A stretch of DNA of 64,000 bases from Palsa-504 sp963756575 (GCA_963756575.1 CAVWOM010000003.1:62001-126000), one strand, 5' to 3'. Numbered from the stretch's first letter, positions 42,448 through 51,345 are shown. Numbers and translations are program-made. The notes: generated by a model not told the origin, from the sequence alone.

Positions 42448-42477
42448 TTGACGATCGTAGAAATTACGGCATACATT
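42448..42477 (+). promoter_or_regulatory. Promoter of the monooxygenase/reductase gene
   Basis: TTGACG (42448-42453), 18-base spacer, TACATT (42472-42477), six bases before ATG 42484, so probably a leaderless transcript. It contains the palindrome ACGATCGT (42450-42457). Aligned with the promoter of the CoA-ligase gene at 55663, the CTTGAC, TCGT and ATAC blocks are in identical register, suggesting a common regulator. Confidence 0.55.
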
Positions 42478-42483
42478 CGGGGC

Positions 42484-44877
42484 ATGCGCATCGCTGTCCT
42501 CGGCGGCGGCCCCGGCGGGCTGTACTTCGCGGCCCTGGCCAGGCAGCTGGACGCCCGGCACGACATCACGGTGTGGGAGCGGAACGCCGCCGACGACACG
42601 TTCGGTTTCGGCGTCGTGTTCTCCGACGAGACCCTCGGCGGCATCGAGCACGCCGACCCGGAGATCTTCGCCCGGATGCGCCGCGAGTTCGCCCGCTGGG
42701 ACGACATCGACGTGCACTTCCGCGGGAGCGTGATCACCTCCGGCGGGCACGGCTTCGCCGCGATGAGCCGCAAGCGGCTGCTGGCCATCTTGCAGGAGCG
42801 GTGCGCGTCGCTGGGGATACAGGTGCTGTTCCGCACCGAGGCGCCGGACGTGGCGGCGCTGGCCGCGGACTACGACCTCGTCGTGGCGGCCGACGGGATG
42901 AACTCGGCGGTCCGGGGGCGCTACCGCGCGGCCTTCGGGCCGGACCTGGAGCGGCGGCGGTGCCGCTATATCTGGCTGGGCACCGACCTGGTCTTCGACG
43001 CCTTCAAGTTCTACATCCTGGACACCCCGGCCGGGATCATGCAGGTACACGGCTACCCGTACAGCGAGTCGGCCAGCACGTTCATCCTGGAGATGCACGA
43101 GGACGTGTGGCAGCGGGCGGGGTTCGGGCCGCCCGCTGAGCAGGCCGCCGCGCTGCCGCCCGGGCGCAGCGACGAGGCCTCCATCGCGATGATCCGCGAG
43201 CTGTGCGCCGACGTGCTCGGCGGGCACGAGGTCTTCGCCAACAACTCCCGGTGGGTCACGTTCACCACCGTCCGGTGCCGGACCTGGCGGCACGAGAACG
43301 TGGTGCTGCTGGGCGACGCGGCGCACACCGCCCACTTCTCCATCGGCTCGGGCACCAAGCTGGCCATGGAGGACGCGCTGGCCCTGACGGCCTGCCTGCA
43401 CGAGCAGGGGTCGGTGGATGCGGCGCTGACCGCCTACGAGGCCGAACGCCGGCCGGTGGTCACCTCGACCCAGCGGGCCGCGCAGGCCAGCCTGGAGTGG
43501 TTCGAGAACATCGGCCAGTACGCCGGCCAGGACCCGCAGCAGTTCGCGTTCAACATCGTGACCCGCAGCCGCCGGGTGACCTACGACAACCTGCGGCTGC
43601 GCGACCCCGGGTTCGTCGCGGACATGGACCGGTGGTTCGCCGCCGGCGCGGCCCCGGATCCGGCGGATGTGCGGCCGCCGATGTTCCAGCCGTTCCGGCT
43701 GGGCGGCCTGGAGCTCGCCAACCGGGTCATCGTCTCGCCGATGGACATGTACTCGGCGCGGGACGGCGTGCCGGGCGACTTCCACCTGGTGCACCTGGGC
43801 AGCAAGGCGCTGGGCGGGGCGGGGCTGGTGATGACCGAGATGGTCTGCGTCTCACCCCAAGGGCGGATCACGCCGGGGTGCACCGGGATGTACAGCGCGG
43901 AGCAGGAAGAGTCGTGGCGGCGGATCGTCTCGTTCGTCCATGAGCGGTCTGAGGCCAGGATCGGGATCCAGCTCGGGCATTCGGGCCGCAAGGGCTCGAC
44001 CAGGCTGATGTGGGAGGGGATGGACGACCCGCTGCCGGAGGGCAACTGGGAGGTCTGCGGCCCCTCCCCCATCGCGTACAAGGCGGGCAGCCAGACGCCG
44101 CGGTCGCTGGATGACGCGGAGCTCGACGAGATCCGGGAGCAGTTCGTGGCCTCGGCGCGGGCGGCGGCGCGGGCCGGCTTCGACCTGCTCGAGCTGCACT
44201 GCGCGCACGGGTACCTGCTGTCATCGTTCCTGTCGCCGCTGACCAACCAGCGCACTGATCTCTATGGCGGGTCTTTGGCGGCCCGGCTCCGCTATCCGCT
44301 GTCAGTTTTCGACGCGGTCCGGGCGGTATGGCCGGCCGGCCGGCCGATGACGGTGCGGGTCTCGGCCACCGACTGGTACGAGGGCGGGGTCGGGGTGGAG
44401 GAGGCGGTCGAGATCGCCCGGGCGTTCGCCGAGCACGGCGTGGACGGCATCGACGTGTCGACCGGGCAGGTGGTCAGCGAGGAGCAGCCCGCGTTCGGCC
44501 GCAGCTACCAGACGCCGTTCGCCGACCGGATCCGCAACGAGATCGGCCGCAAGTACGGCGTGGCGGTGATCGCGGTCGGCGCGATCTCCTCCTACGACGA
44601 CGTGAACTCCCTCATCCTGGCGGGCCGGGCCGACCTGTGCGCGCTCGGCCGCACTCACCTGTACGACCCGCAGTGGACACTGCACGCCGCCGCCGATCAG
44701 GATTACGCCGGCCCGGGCGCGGCCTGGCCGCTGCCGTTCGCCGCGGGTCGCCGCAAGCCGGCGGGAGGCCGCACCGACGGGCCCCGGCCGCGGCTCGAGC
44801 TGATCCGGTCCGGGACGCCGGGGACCGCGCACGCGCGCTGGCGGCCCGGGGCCGGCCGCGGGCCGGAAACGTCATGA
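42484..44877 (+). CDS. 2-aminobenzoyl-CoA monooxygenase/reductase-type fusion (bifunctional salicylyl-CoA 5-hydroxylase/oxidoreductase family)
   Basis: A 797-residue two-domain flavoenzyme. Residues 1-395: FAD-dependent aromatic hydroxylase with GGGPGG dinucleotide site (7-12), the second FAD motif VVLLGDAAHTAHFSIGSGTK and FGFGVVFSDETLGGIEHADP. Residues 398-760: old yellow enzyme-like FMN reductase (FQPFRLGGLELANRVIVSPM, IQLGHSGRKG, ELHCAHGYLLSSFLSPLTNQ, RTDLYGGSLAARLRYPL, LCALGRTHLYDP). The same order is found in the Azoarcus 2-aminobenzoyl-CoA monooxygenase/reductase, which hydroxylates and then reduces the aromatic ring. Salicylyl-CoA is an alternative substrate. The neighbouring PaaX and RidA genes and the distant CoA ligase (55727-57376) support an aromatic-CoA role. 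Confidence 0.9.
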   Translation: MRIAVLGGGPGGLYFAALARQLDARHDITVWERNAADDTFGFGVVFSDETLGGIEHADPEIFARMRREFARWDDIDVHFRGSVITSGGHGFAAMSRKRLLAILQERCASLGIQVLFRTEAPDVAALAADYDLVVAADGMNSAVRGRYRAAFGPDLERRRCRYIWLGTDLVFDAFKFYILDTPAGIMQVHGYPYSESASTFILEMHEDVWQRAGFGPPAEQAAALPPGRSDEASIAMIRELCADVLGGHEVFANNSRWVTFTTVRCRTWRHENVVLLGDAAHTAHFSIGSGTKLAMEDALALTACLHEQGSVDAALTAYEAERRPVVTSTQRAAQASLEWFENIGQYAGQDPQQFAFNIVTRSRRVTYDNLRLRDPGFVADMDRWFAAGAAPDPADVRPPMFQPFRLGGLELANRVIVSPMDMYSARDGVPGDFHLVHLGSKALGGAGLVMTEMVCVSPQGRITPGCTGMYSAEQEESWRRIVSFVHERSEARIGIQLGHSGRKGSTRLMWEGMDDPLPEGNWEVCGPSPIAYKAGSQTPRSLDDAELDEIREQFVASARAAARAGFDLLELHCAHGYLLSSFLSPLTNQRTDLYGGSLAARLRYPLSVFDAVRAVWPAGRPMTVRVSATDWYEGGVGVEEAVEIARAFAEHGVDGIDVSTGQVVSEEQPAFGRSYQTPFADRIRNEIGRKYGVAVIAVGAISSYDDVNSLILAGRADLCALGRTHLYDPQWTLHAAADQDYAGPGAAWPLPFAAGRRKPAGGRTDGPRPRLELIRSGTPGTAHARWRPGAGRGPETS

Positions 44878-44898
44878 AACCGGGGGTTGATGCCGTCC
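44865..44898. repeat. Extragenic palindrome-like element, second copy
   Basis: GGAAACGTCATGAAACC followed by GGGGGTTGATGCCGTCC, an imperfect inverted repeat related to 15841-15873 (shared CATGAA-CC..GGGGTT and GCCGTCCTGG-like blocks). It spans the stop codon of the monooxygenase gene and is followed by a GC-only tandem repeat, as at 15841. Confidence 0.4.
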
Positions 44899-44934
44899 TG
44901 GCGTACTGAGAAGCGGGTTTCACGGCGTCGGCGG

Positions 44935-45066
44935 ACGCCGGGCGCGGGGCGGCGGGGCGCGGGGCGGCGGGGCGGCGGGACGCGGGGCGCGGGGACGCGG
45001 GGCGCCGGGGCGCGGGACGCGGGACGCGGGGCGCGGGACGCGGGGCGCGGGACGCGGGGCGCGGGG
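44935..45066 (+). repeat. GC-only tandem repeat (GGGGCGCGGGACGC-type units)
   Basis: About 130 bases built from GACGCGGGGCGCGG-like and GGCGGGGCGCGG-like units, with more than ten G4/G3 runs on the plus strand. It fills most of the 44878-45140 gap between the monooxygenase and hydrolase genes. Able to form G-quadruplexes; prone to slippage. No gene in the gap. Confidence 0.8.
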
Positions 45067-45140
45067 ATGTCGTCTCAGCGTGGGACGGGGCTGGCGCTTG
45101 GGGCGGGCTCGGATGAGACTGAGGGCGGAGGTGACCCGCG

Positions 45141-46043
45141 ATGACACGACGGGATATCGAGTTCGACGCCGAGGGCGTCACGCTGCGCGGCTGGTTCTAC
45201 CCGGCGGAGGGGGCCGGAGGGTCGGCGGGACCGGCCGTGGTCATGGCGCACGGGTTCTCCGCGGTCAAGGAGATGTACCTGGACCGCTTCGCCGAAGTGT
45301 TCGCCGCGGCCGGGCTGAACGTGCTGGTCTTCGACAACCGCTGCTTCGGCGCCAGCGACGGTGAGCCGCGCCAGGAGATCGACCCGCAGGCGCAGGTCCG
45401 TGACTACCGGCACGCCATCACCTACCTGGGTACCATGCCCGAGGTGGACCCGGAGCGGATCGGGATCTGGGGCAGCAGCTATTCCGGCGGCCACGTCCTG
45501 GTGGTGGCCGCGATCGACCGGCGGGTCAAGGCCGTGGTGAGCCAGGTGCCGCTCATTTCGGGGCACGCCAACCTGCGGGCCCTGGTCCGGTCCGACTTCA
45601 TCGCCGGGTTCCGCGAGATGTTCGACGCCGACCGGCTGGCCCGCTTCCAGGGCAAGCCGCCGGCCATGGTGCCGGTGGTCGACCAGGACCCGCTGGCGCC
45701 GTCGGCGCTGCCGACCGCGGATTCGTGGTCGTGGTTCTCCAGCACCGGGGAGACCCGGGCCCCGTCCTGGCGGAACGAGGTGACGCTGCGCAGCGTGGAG
45801 ATGTTCACCGAGTACGAGCCGGGCGTCTACCTGCCGTGGATCAGCCCGACGCCGCTGCTGCTGCTGGTGGCCGTGGGCGATCACCTGGTACCCTCCGAGC
45901 TCGCCATCGCGGCGTTCGACACCGCGCACCAGCCCAAGGAGCTCATCATCATGCCGGGCGGCCACTTCGACGCCTACACCGATGGTTTCGAGGGCTCCAG
46001 CGGCCCGGCCCGGGACTGGTTCGTGCGGCACCTGGGCGGCTAG
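45141..46043 (+). CDS. Alpha/beta hydrolase (dienelactone hydrolase/X-Pro dipeptidyl-peptidase-like)
   Basis: A 300-residue protein; ATG 45141 has GGAGGTGA upstream. MAHGFSAVKEMYLDRFAEVF supplies the oxyanion region, Ser in IWGSSYSGGHVLVVAA is the nucleophile, Asp in AVGDHLVPSELA and His in PGGHFDAYTDG complete the triad. This layout (YcjY-like, also fungal polyketide thioesterase-like) acts on esters or thioesters. Same strand as, and 263 bases after, the monooxygenase gene, so it could serve in the same pathway; that is an inference. Confidence 0.9.
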   Translation: MTRRDIEFDAEGVTLRGWFYPAEGAGGSAGPAVVMAHGFSAVKEMYLDRFAEVFAAAGLNVLVFDNRCFGASDGEPRQEIDPQAQVRDYRHAITYLGTMPEVDPERIGIWGSSYSGGHVLVVAAIDRRVKAVVSQVPLISGHANLRALVRSDFIAGFREMFDADRLARFQGKPPAMVPVVDQDPLAPSALPTADSWSWFSSTGETRAPSWRNEVTLRSVEMFTEYEPGVYLPWISPTPLLLLVAVGDHLVPSELAIAAFDTAHQPKELIIMPGGHFDAYTDGFEGSSGPARDWFVRHLGG

Positions 46044-46054
46044 GGCCGGAGTTA

Positions 46055-46987
46055 TCAGGCCGGCTCGTCGTAGCGGACGGGGGTGGAATAGCGGGGGTCC
46101 TGGTGGCTGGCCCAGTAGCGGTCCTTGACGTCGCGGGTCAGGGGGCCGGGGGTGCCGGTTCCCACCGGAGCGCCGTTCACCTCGGTCACTGGCATGATCC
46201 CGCCGGCCGTGGAGGTGACCAGTACCTCGTCGGCCCGGAGCAGGTCGTCGGCGGTCAGGTCGCCTTCGTCCACGCGCTGACCGGCTTCGCGGGCCAGTTC
46301 GATCAGCGAGCGCCGGGTGATGCCGGCCAGCGTGCCGCGGGCCGGGGTAAGCCAGCGGCCGTCCACGTGGGCGAACACGTTGTAGCCGGCCCCCTCGGAG
46401 ATCGCGCCGGACAGGTCGCGCAGCACCACCAGGTCGGCGTCGTGGTCGTAGGCGTCCAGCAGGGCCAGGTCCAGGTCAAGCCAGTGATAGTTCTTGACCG
46501 TCGGGTCCACGCTCTGCGGCGGGATACGGGTGAGATCGCTGATCCGCATCCGGGCCCCGGTCTCCTGCTGCTCGGGGCGGCTGATCCAGATGAACGGCAC
46601 GGCGTAGCAGTAGAAGCTGTTCCGGGCGGTGCGCAGGTCACGGCTGCCCGGTGGCATCCGGCCGCGGGTGCACGTCATGGACACGTACGCGTCGCGCAGC
46701 CCGGCGTGGCGCACGCAGCCGTGCAAAACGGCCTCGATCCCGGCGCGGTCCTGCCCGGGGTCCAGGCGCAGCCGGGCCATGCTGGCCGCGAACCGGTCGA
46801 GATGGGCGTCGAGCCGGTAGAACCGGCCCTGCCAGACGTGCACCACGTCATAGGTGCAGTCCGAGCGGGTCACACCCAGGTCGAGCACTGATATCCGGGC
46901 GTCCTCGATCGGGCGGTACCCGCCGTCCAGCCAGGCCGCACCCGCCGGCCACGGTAGTTGCCGGACGCCGGCTTCCGGTTCGCTCAC
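46055..46987 (-). CDS. Class IV PLP aminotransferase
   Basis: A 310-residue fold-type IV enzyme. GTG 46987 is supported by GGAGGAGG upstream. N-terminal AWLDGGYRPIEDARISVLDL, PLP Lys in DPTVKNYHWLDLDLALLDAY, GAISEGAGYNVFAHVDGRWL and TLAGITRRSLIELAREAGQR, then VTSTAGGIMPVTEVNG are typical of the branched-chain / D-amino-acid transaminase group. The (R)-amine or D-amino-acid type cannot be separated by eye. Divergent from a small lipoprotein. Confidence 0.9.
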   Translation of the reverse strand: MSEPEAGVRQLPWPAGAAWLDGGYRPIEDARISVLDLGVTRSDCTYDVVHVWQGRFYRLDAHLDRFAASMARLRLDPGQDRAGIEAVLHGCVRHAGLRDAYVSMTCTRGRMPPGSRDLRTARNSFYCYAVPFIWISRPEQQETGARMRISDLTRIPPQSVDPTVKNYHWLDLDLALLDAYDHDADLVVLRDLSGAISEGAGYNVFAHVDGRWLTPARGTLAGITRRSLIELAREAGQRVDEGDLTADDLLRADEVLVTSTAGGIMPVTEVNGAPVGTGTPGPLTRDVKDRYWASHQDPRYSTPVRYDEPA

Positions 46988-47026
46988 GCATTCCTCCTCC
47001 GTCGTTCTCCATGCAGAATAAGAGCC

Positions 47027-47332
47027 ATGCGGATACGCGTCGCGGCGGCGGTCATCATCTGCCTGGCGGCCGCGGGAGTGAGCGGCTGCGGGCAGAAAAC
47101 GCAGACATGCGGCGTCCAGGACATGACCGGTACGGGCCCCGGCTACCAGACCGCCCGGCAGGCGCTGGATTCGGAGCTGGCCCGGCACGACCAGTGGCTG
47201 TCAGCCACCGGGTGGGTGGTGAAGGACCAGAGCGCGGGCGGCGTGACGTTCACCTCGGGAGACGACTCGGTCGACGTGCTGAAGAACAAGGCGGGCCGGT
47301 GGGTCGTGGCCGGGGTGACTGCCTGCGAGTAG
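47027..47332 (+). CDS. Small secreted lipoprotein
   Basis: A 101-residue protein from ATG 47027: signal peptide MRIRVAAAVIICLAAAGVSG with lipobox GVSGC, then a compact domain with two further Cys (TCGV near the N-terminus and TACE at the end) that may pair. Conserved hypothetical type; function unknown. Confidence 0.72.
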   Translation: MRIRVAAAVIICLAAAGVSGCGQKTQTCGVQDMTGTGPGYQTARQALDSELARHDQWLSATGWVVKDQSAGGVTFTSGDDSVDVLKNKAGRWVVAGVTACE

Positions 47333-47369
47333 GGCAACCAGGTATGGCTGCTCTACACCGGGTGCCCGG

Positions 47370-48197
47370 CTAGCCGGGCACGCTGGGGCAGCTGGTGCCC
47401 GAGGGGGATGGCGCCCAGCTGGAGGCCGAGGGCCGCGGCGCCGTCAGGTCCTGCGCCGGCCGCGACCGGCCCGGGGGCTGGCTCGAGCGGGGACCGGCCG
47501 GGCCCGGCACCGGGCCGAGGTGCCGCGAGCTTGGGCTGGGGGCCGGATGGGCCGGGCCCGGAGCGGGATGGCAGCTGGCGACGGCGGGCCCGGGGCTGTA
47601 CCGCGGATTCCGGGAGCGCCATTGCCAGTTCGTGGGCTTGGGACGGGACGGAGCGGCGGAGGACACCCGGAGCGTCTTGCCCGGCGCGGGGGTGCTCACC
47701 TGGGGGGCCGGCGCGGGCCGGGAGCTGCTGACGACGAGCGGCTGCCCGGAGAGGCCGTCGTGCGGCGGCGGGGCGCCGATGACCATGTGCGCGAAATGCT
47801 GTATCGGGCTGGGCAGCGCACCGACGTATGCGGCGGTGGCGCTGCCCAGCCCGGCTGCTGCCACTGCCAGCGCGGCGGCTAGGGGGAGTTTGCCGCGGGC
47901 TGGCCACCCGGTCAGCCGGTGCCGGGCTGACCGCGGGGCAGCGTGTGAGGCACCCGCCGGGGACGGCAGCCGCCGGAACGCCGCTCGCGCGGCGTCCTCT
48001 CCGGCCAGGTCCCCGGATTCGGCCGGCCCGGCCGCGGCGGCGAGCAAACGCGACAGGTCATGCAGCTCTGACGGCGCCCCGGGGGGGATAGGGCGCCGTT
48101 CCAGTAGCATGTCCAGCAGCGGCTCGTCGTGGTCGCCGCCGGGCCGGCCGGGAAAAAACCCAGGCATCTCATCAGGCATAGCGTCGGGCCCGCTCAT
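47370..48197 (-). CDS. Membrane protein partner of an ECF sigma factor (putative anti-sigma)
   Basis: A 275-residue protein whose ATG overlaps the sigma-factor stop (ATGA). An N-terminal helical cytoplasmic part (PSELHDLSRLLAAAAGPAES) is followed by one membrane helix (LPLAAALAVAAAGLGSATAA) and a long Pro/Ser-rich external tail. No ZAS-type HxxxCxxC zinc motif is visible, so it is not a canonical zinc anti-sigma factor. Its position and topology suggest a regulatory role for the sigma factor. The low-complexity C-terminus may be partly frameshifted. Confidence 0.7.
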   Translation of the reverse strand: MSGPDAMPDEMPGFFPGRPGGDHDEPLLDMLLERRPIPPGAPSELHDLSRLLAAAAGPAESGDLAGEDAARAAFRRLPSPAGASHAAPRSARHRLTGWPARGKLPLAAALAVAAAGLGSATAAYVGALPSPIQHFAHMVIGAPPPHDGLSGQPLVVSSSRPAPAPQVSTPAPGKTLRVSSAAPSRPKPTNWQWRSRNPRYSPGPAVASCHPAPGPAHPAPSPSSRHLGPVPGPAGPRSSQPPGRSRPAQDLTAPRPSASSWAPSPSGTSCPSVPG

Positions 48198-48772
48198 CGT
48201 GTTACACCCGGCCTCGTACCGGTTCGCTCGGCGTCCGGCAGCGCGGCCCGGTCCGCGAGTTTGCGCAGGCCGCGGTGCGCCGCTACCCGGACGGCCCCCG
48301 GGCTCTTGTGCACGATCCGGGCCACCTCGCGGGCGTCGAGCCCGGCCACCACCCTCAGCATGATGATCTCGGCCTGGTCCCCGGGCAGCGACGCGATCAG
48401 CGACAGCACGGCCTGGGTGGAGACCGCCTCCAGCGCCTGATCGGCGGCGTCGGGCGCGGTGAGCTGATGCTCGGCTTCGCTCAGCTCGAGGGGAACCGCG
48501 GGACGGCGGGCCCGGGACCGCCCGGAGTCCGCGGCCCGGTGCCGGGCAATGGTGAACAGCCAGGCCCGGAATTCCTGCTCCGCACCACGGAACCGCTGCA
48601 GGCCGTTCACCACCTGCAGCCAGGTGTCACCGGCCACGTCGTCGGCGTCGGGCGCGATCAGCCGCAGGTACCGCAGCAGGGAAGGCTGCACGTCGCGGAA
48701 GATGACGGTGAACGCCGCCTCATCGCCGGCCTGGGCGTCAGCCAGGACGTCCCGGAACGCGGCACCGATCAC
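48194..48772 (-). CDS. ECF RNA polymerase sigma factor
   Basis: A 192-residue sigma factor: sigma2 region FTVIFRDVQPSLLRYLRLIA, DDVAGDTWLQVVNGLQRFRG and EFRAWLFTIARHRAADSGRS; sigma4 region LIASLPGDQAEIIMLRVVAG, LDAREVARIVHKSPGAVRVA with AHRGLRKL. ATG 48772. It is in one operon with the membrane protein downstream, which presumably controls it. Confidence 0.92.
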   Translation of the reverse strand: MIGAAFRDVLADAQAGDEAAFTVIFRDVQPSLLRYLRLIAPDADDVAGDTWLQVVNGLQRFRGAEQEFRAWLFTIARHRAADSGRSRARRPAVPLELSEAEHQLTAPDAADQALEAVSTQAVLSLIASLPGDQAEIIMLRVVAGLDAREVARIVHKSPGAVRVAAHRGLRKLADRAALPDAERTGTRPGVTR

Positions 48773-48973
48773 CGGTCAAGTATCAGCCCGGCATACCACG
48801 CGCCGCAGCACAAACCGCAGCCCTCCTCCGCACAGTCTCACCCACAGCCCTACATCAGTCGCAGCTTTGTCAGTCAACGTCGTATATGACACGGTTCGCA
48901 GGGCGGTTCGTTTGGGCGGACGGGCCTGGGGCAGTGGGGTGGCCGACCAGATTGCCTCAGCGAGGTGAAGATC

Positions 48974-49321
48974 ATGAGGATCGGTGGAGGCCTGCTGCTC
49001 ATCGCGATCGGAGCTATCCTGCGGTTCGGGATCTCCACCGTGGCCACCCACGGCATCGCCATTCACACGATCGGCGACATCTTGATCCTCGTCGGCGTCC
49101 TCGGCGTGGTGCTCTGGATGGTCGTGTGGTCGCCGTGGACCCGCAGCCGCCGCCCGGCCTACCGCCGCGAGGCCCCGGTCGTCAGCGAGGAGCGGGTCTA
49201 CCGCGAGGACCCAGGCGACCGCGGGCAGCCGGCCTACCGCGAGGAGCAAGTCGTCTACCGCGAGGACATACCGGCGAGCGAGCTCCCCCCGACCCGGTAC
49301 GAGGACGGGTACCGCCGCTGA
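48974..49321 (+). CDS. DUF6458-type small membrane protein
   Basis: About 115 residues from ATG 48974 (AGGTGAAG upstream). Two N-terminal membrane helices: GGGLLLIAIGAILRFGIS and GDILILVGVLGVVLWMVVW, then a charged cytoplasmic tail with a repeated Tyr-Arg-Glu (YRE/VYRED) motif, five times. Similar short proteins are widespread in actinomycetes. Function unknown. Confidence 0.8.
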   Translation: MRIGGGLLLIAIGAILRFGISTVATHGIAIHTIGDILILVGVLGVVLWMVVWSPWTRSRRPAYRREAPVVSEERVYREDPGDRGQPAYREEQVVYREDIPASELPPTRYEDGYRR

Positions 49322-49390
49322 GCTTCTTCCGGCGTTACGATCGGAAGCTATGGAGACACCTGACACGGGTATGCCCCTGGGCGGGACTGG

Positions 49391-49773
49391 GTGAGCTTCA
49401 ACGTCAGCGCGGACGCTTACCTGCGCTTCATGGGACGGTACTCCGAGCCGCTCGCGGCGCGGTTCGCCGAGCCGTCCGCGTCGTTCGCGGCGGCGGTGCG
49501 TGAGCGGCTGCCCGGGGTGGACGTCCGGCAGTGCCCCGCCGAACGGCTGCCGTTCCCCGACGACGGGCCGGCGGAACCGTCGCCGCCTGCGTCTGGGACC
49601 ACGCGGGCGGGCGCGGGCCGGTGAGCTTGTTCTGGCAGGCCGCGTGCGAGCTCGATCCGGCCGCCGACGACGAGTCGGGCCTGGCCGGTGTCCGCGAGCA
49701 GTGCCGGCGGAAACTGCCCGCGGGTCCCTTCGAGGTCAGCGCGACCGCGTGGGCGGCGACCGGACGAGCCTGA
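49391..49773 (+). pseudogene. SAM-dependent methyltransferase with internal deletions
   Basis: GTG 49391 begins with MSFNVSADAYLRFMGRYSEP, the usual start of a roughly 250-residue methyltransferase family. The SAM-binding VLDVGCGPG part is missing: the text jumps to AAVRERLPGVDVRQCPAERL and PFPDDG, then after a shift to GTVAACVWDHAGGRGPVSLF and DDESGLAGVRE, and jumps again to CRRKLPAGPFEVSATAWAAT. Three internal deletions in one 383-bp stretch show true decay, not sequencing error. Confidence 0.7.
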
Positions 49774-49775
49774 CG

Positions 49776-51155
49776 ATGCGAAGTCGCGCCGGCCGCGTCC
49801 TGGTCACGATGGCAATCGCGGTTGGCGTGGTGGCGGGCTGCACTCGTTCGGTGCCTAGAATGCCTTCGCCGGAGCCGGCCGGGCGGCTCGACGTACGGCC
49901 CTGCCCGGGTATCGCGGGATTCGGCTGCGGGTCGCTCAGCGTGCGGCTCGATCCGTCCGGCGCCGCGCCGGGGCGGCTGTCATTGCGGGTCGCGGTGGCG
50001 GACGTGGCCGCCGCCCCGCGCGGGGTGCTGCTGCTGCTGACCGGAGGGCCAGGTGAGCCGGGGATCCCGCTCGCGCCGGGGCTCGCGGGGCGGCTGGGCC
50101 CGGCGCTGCGCGGCTACCGCATGGTCATGTTCGACCAGCGCGGCACCGGGGCGGGTGCGCTGGACTGCCCGGCGCTGCAGCGGCAGATGGGCGCGTCGGA
50201 CCTGACCGTGCCCACGGCGGCCGCGGTCGGTTCGTGCGCGGACGCCATCGGGCCGGACCGCCGGTACTTCGCGACCGCGGACACAGTCGCCGACATCGAG
50301 GCGCTGCGGGTCGCGCTCGGCGTCCCCCGGCTCACGCTGGACGGGGTCTCGTACGGCTCCTACGTCGCGGAGCGGTTCGCGCTGGCCCACCCGGACCGGG
50401 TGAGCCGGCTCGTCCTGGATTCGGTGGTCCCGAGCTGGAACGTCGACCCGCTCCAGCTGGCCGGGATGCGGGAGACCGCCACCGTGCTGCGCGACGCCTG
50501 CGCGGCGCAGCGGTGCGGCTCCGATCCGGCGGCCGACCTGGCCACCGTGGTCCGCCGGTACCACGACGGCCCGGCGCTGTTCGACATGCTGGTGGCGATG
50601 AGCGTGGGCGATCCGTCCTTCCCTGGCGTCCCCGCCGCGCTCCGCGCGGCCGCCGCCGGGCAGCCGGGTTCGCTGCGGGCGCTGATGGCCCGGGTGCACG
50701 CGGCCGATGCCGCCACACCGGGCGAGCTGAGCCAGGGACTGCACGCGAGCACGCTGTGCGCGGACATGCCGATGCCGTGGGGCGGTCCCGGCACGCCGCT
50801 CGCCGTCCGGACCGCGACCCTGGCGCGGGTCGTGGCGCGGCTCACGACGGCCCAGGTCTGGCCGTTCGACCGGGCCACGGCGGCGGGCAACGGGTTCATC
50901 CAGACCTGCCTGCGCTGGCCGCCGGTCCCCGCGCCGGCCAGTACGGCGCGGCCTCGGCTGCCCCGGGTTCCCGTGCTGCTGCTGGCCGGCGGGCACGACC
51001 TGTCGACTCCGCTGGCGGGGGCCCGGGCGCAGGCGGCACTGGCGCCGGACGGGCGCCTGTTCGTGGTGCCGCGGGCGGGACATTCGGTCCAGTACCGGGC
51101 GGCGGGAAATCCCGCGGAGGCTGAGGTCGCCCGGTTCCTGGCGGCGCCGGCCTAA
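49776..51155 (+). CDS. Secreted alpha/beta hydrolase, TAP-like (S33) family lipoprotein
   Basis: A 459-residue protein from ATG 49776: signal peptide with lipobox VAGC near residue 22. Catalytic Ser in LTLDGVSYGSYVAERFA, oxyanion region LLTGGPGEPG, Asp in LLAGGHDLSTPLAGARA and His in VPRAGHSVQYR. C-terminal TAP-like domain present. Relatives are secreted tripeptidyl aminopeptidases and proline iminopeptidase-like enzymes that degrade peptides outside the cell. It begins three bases after the methyltransferase remnant. Confidence 0.92.
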   Translation: MRSRAGRVLVTMAIAVGVVAGCTRSVPRMPSPEPAGRLDVRPCPGIAGFGCGSLSVRLDPSGAAPGRLSLRVAVADVAAAPRGVLLLLTGGPGEPGIPLAPGLAGRLGPALRGYRMVMFDQRGTGAGALDCPALQRQMGASDLTVPTAAAVGSCADAIGPDRRYFATADTVADIEALRVALGVPRLTLDGVSYGSYVAERFALAHPDRVSRLVLDSVVPSWNVDPLQLAGMRETATVLRDACAAQRCGSDPAADLATVVRRYHDGPALFDMLVAMSVGDPSFPGVPAALRAAAAGQPGSLRALMARVHAADAATPGELSQGLHASTLCADMPMPWGGPGTPLAVRTATLARVVARLTTAQVWPFDRATAAGNGFIQTCLRWPPVPAPASTARPRLPRVPVLLLAGGHDLSTPLAGARAQAALAPDGRLFVVPRAGHSVQYRAAGNPAEAEVARFLAAPA

Positions 51156-51345
51156 CGGCTAACGCGGTAGCCGACGATCAGGTAGCCGGCCGGCGAGAGC
51201 TCGCTCCGGATCGGTTCGAGCTGAATCGGCGGCAAGCCGTCGAGGAGCCGCCGTCCGCGGCCGGCGATCTTCCGCAGCCCGTACCTCCGGTTGGTCTCGA
51301 CGCTGCTAGGTGACTGATCGAGCCGCCGGAACTCATCGGTGGCCG
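51152..51345 (-). pseudogene. C-terminal remnant of a methyltransferase-like gene
   Basis: The minus-strand frame ending at TAG 51154-51152 reads ETNRRYGLRKIAGRGRRLLD, GLPPIQLEPIRSELSPAGYL and IVGYRVSR. This is a well-formed C-terminus with normal codon bias and resembles the tail of actinomycete methyltransferase-like proteins, but it is preceded by an in-frame stop and no N-terminal part exists. It overlaps the stop of the convergent hydrolase gene. Confidence 0.45.

Noticed and set aside
49500..49775. Upstream extension of the secreted hydrolase into the methyltransferase relic
   Set aside because: The extension has no signal peptide and matches antisense-like composition; ATG 49776 gives a clear lipoprotein signal sequence.
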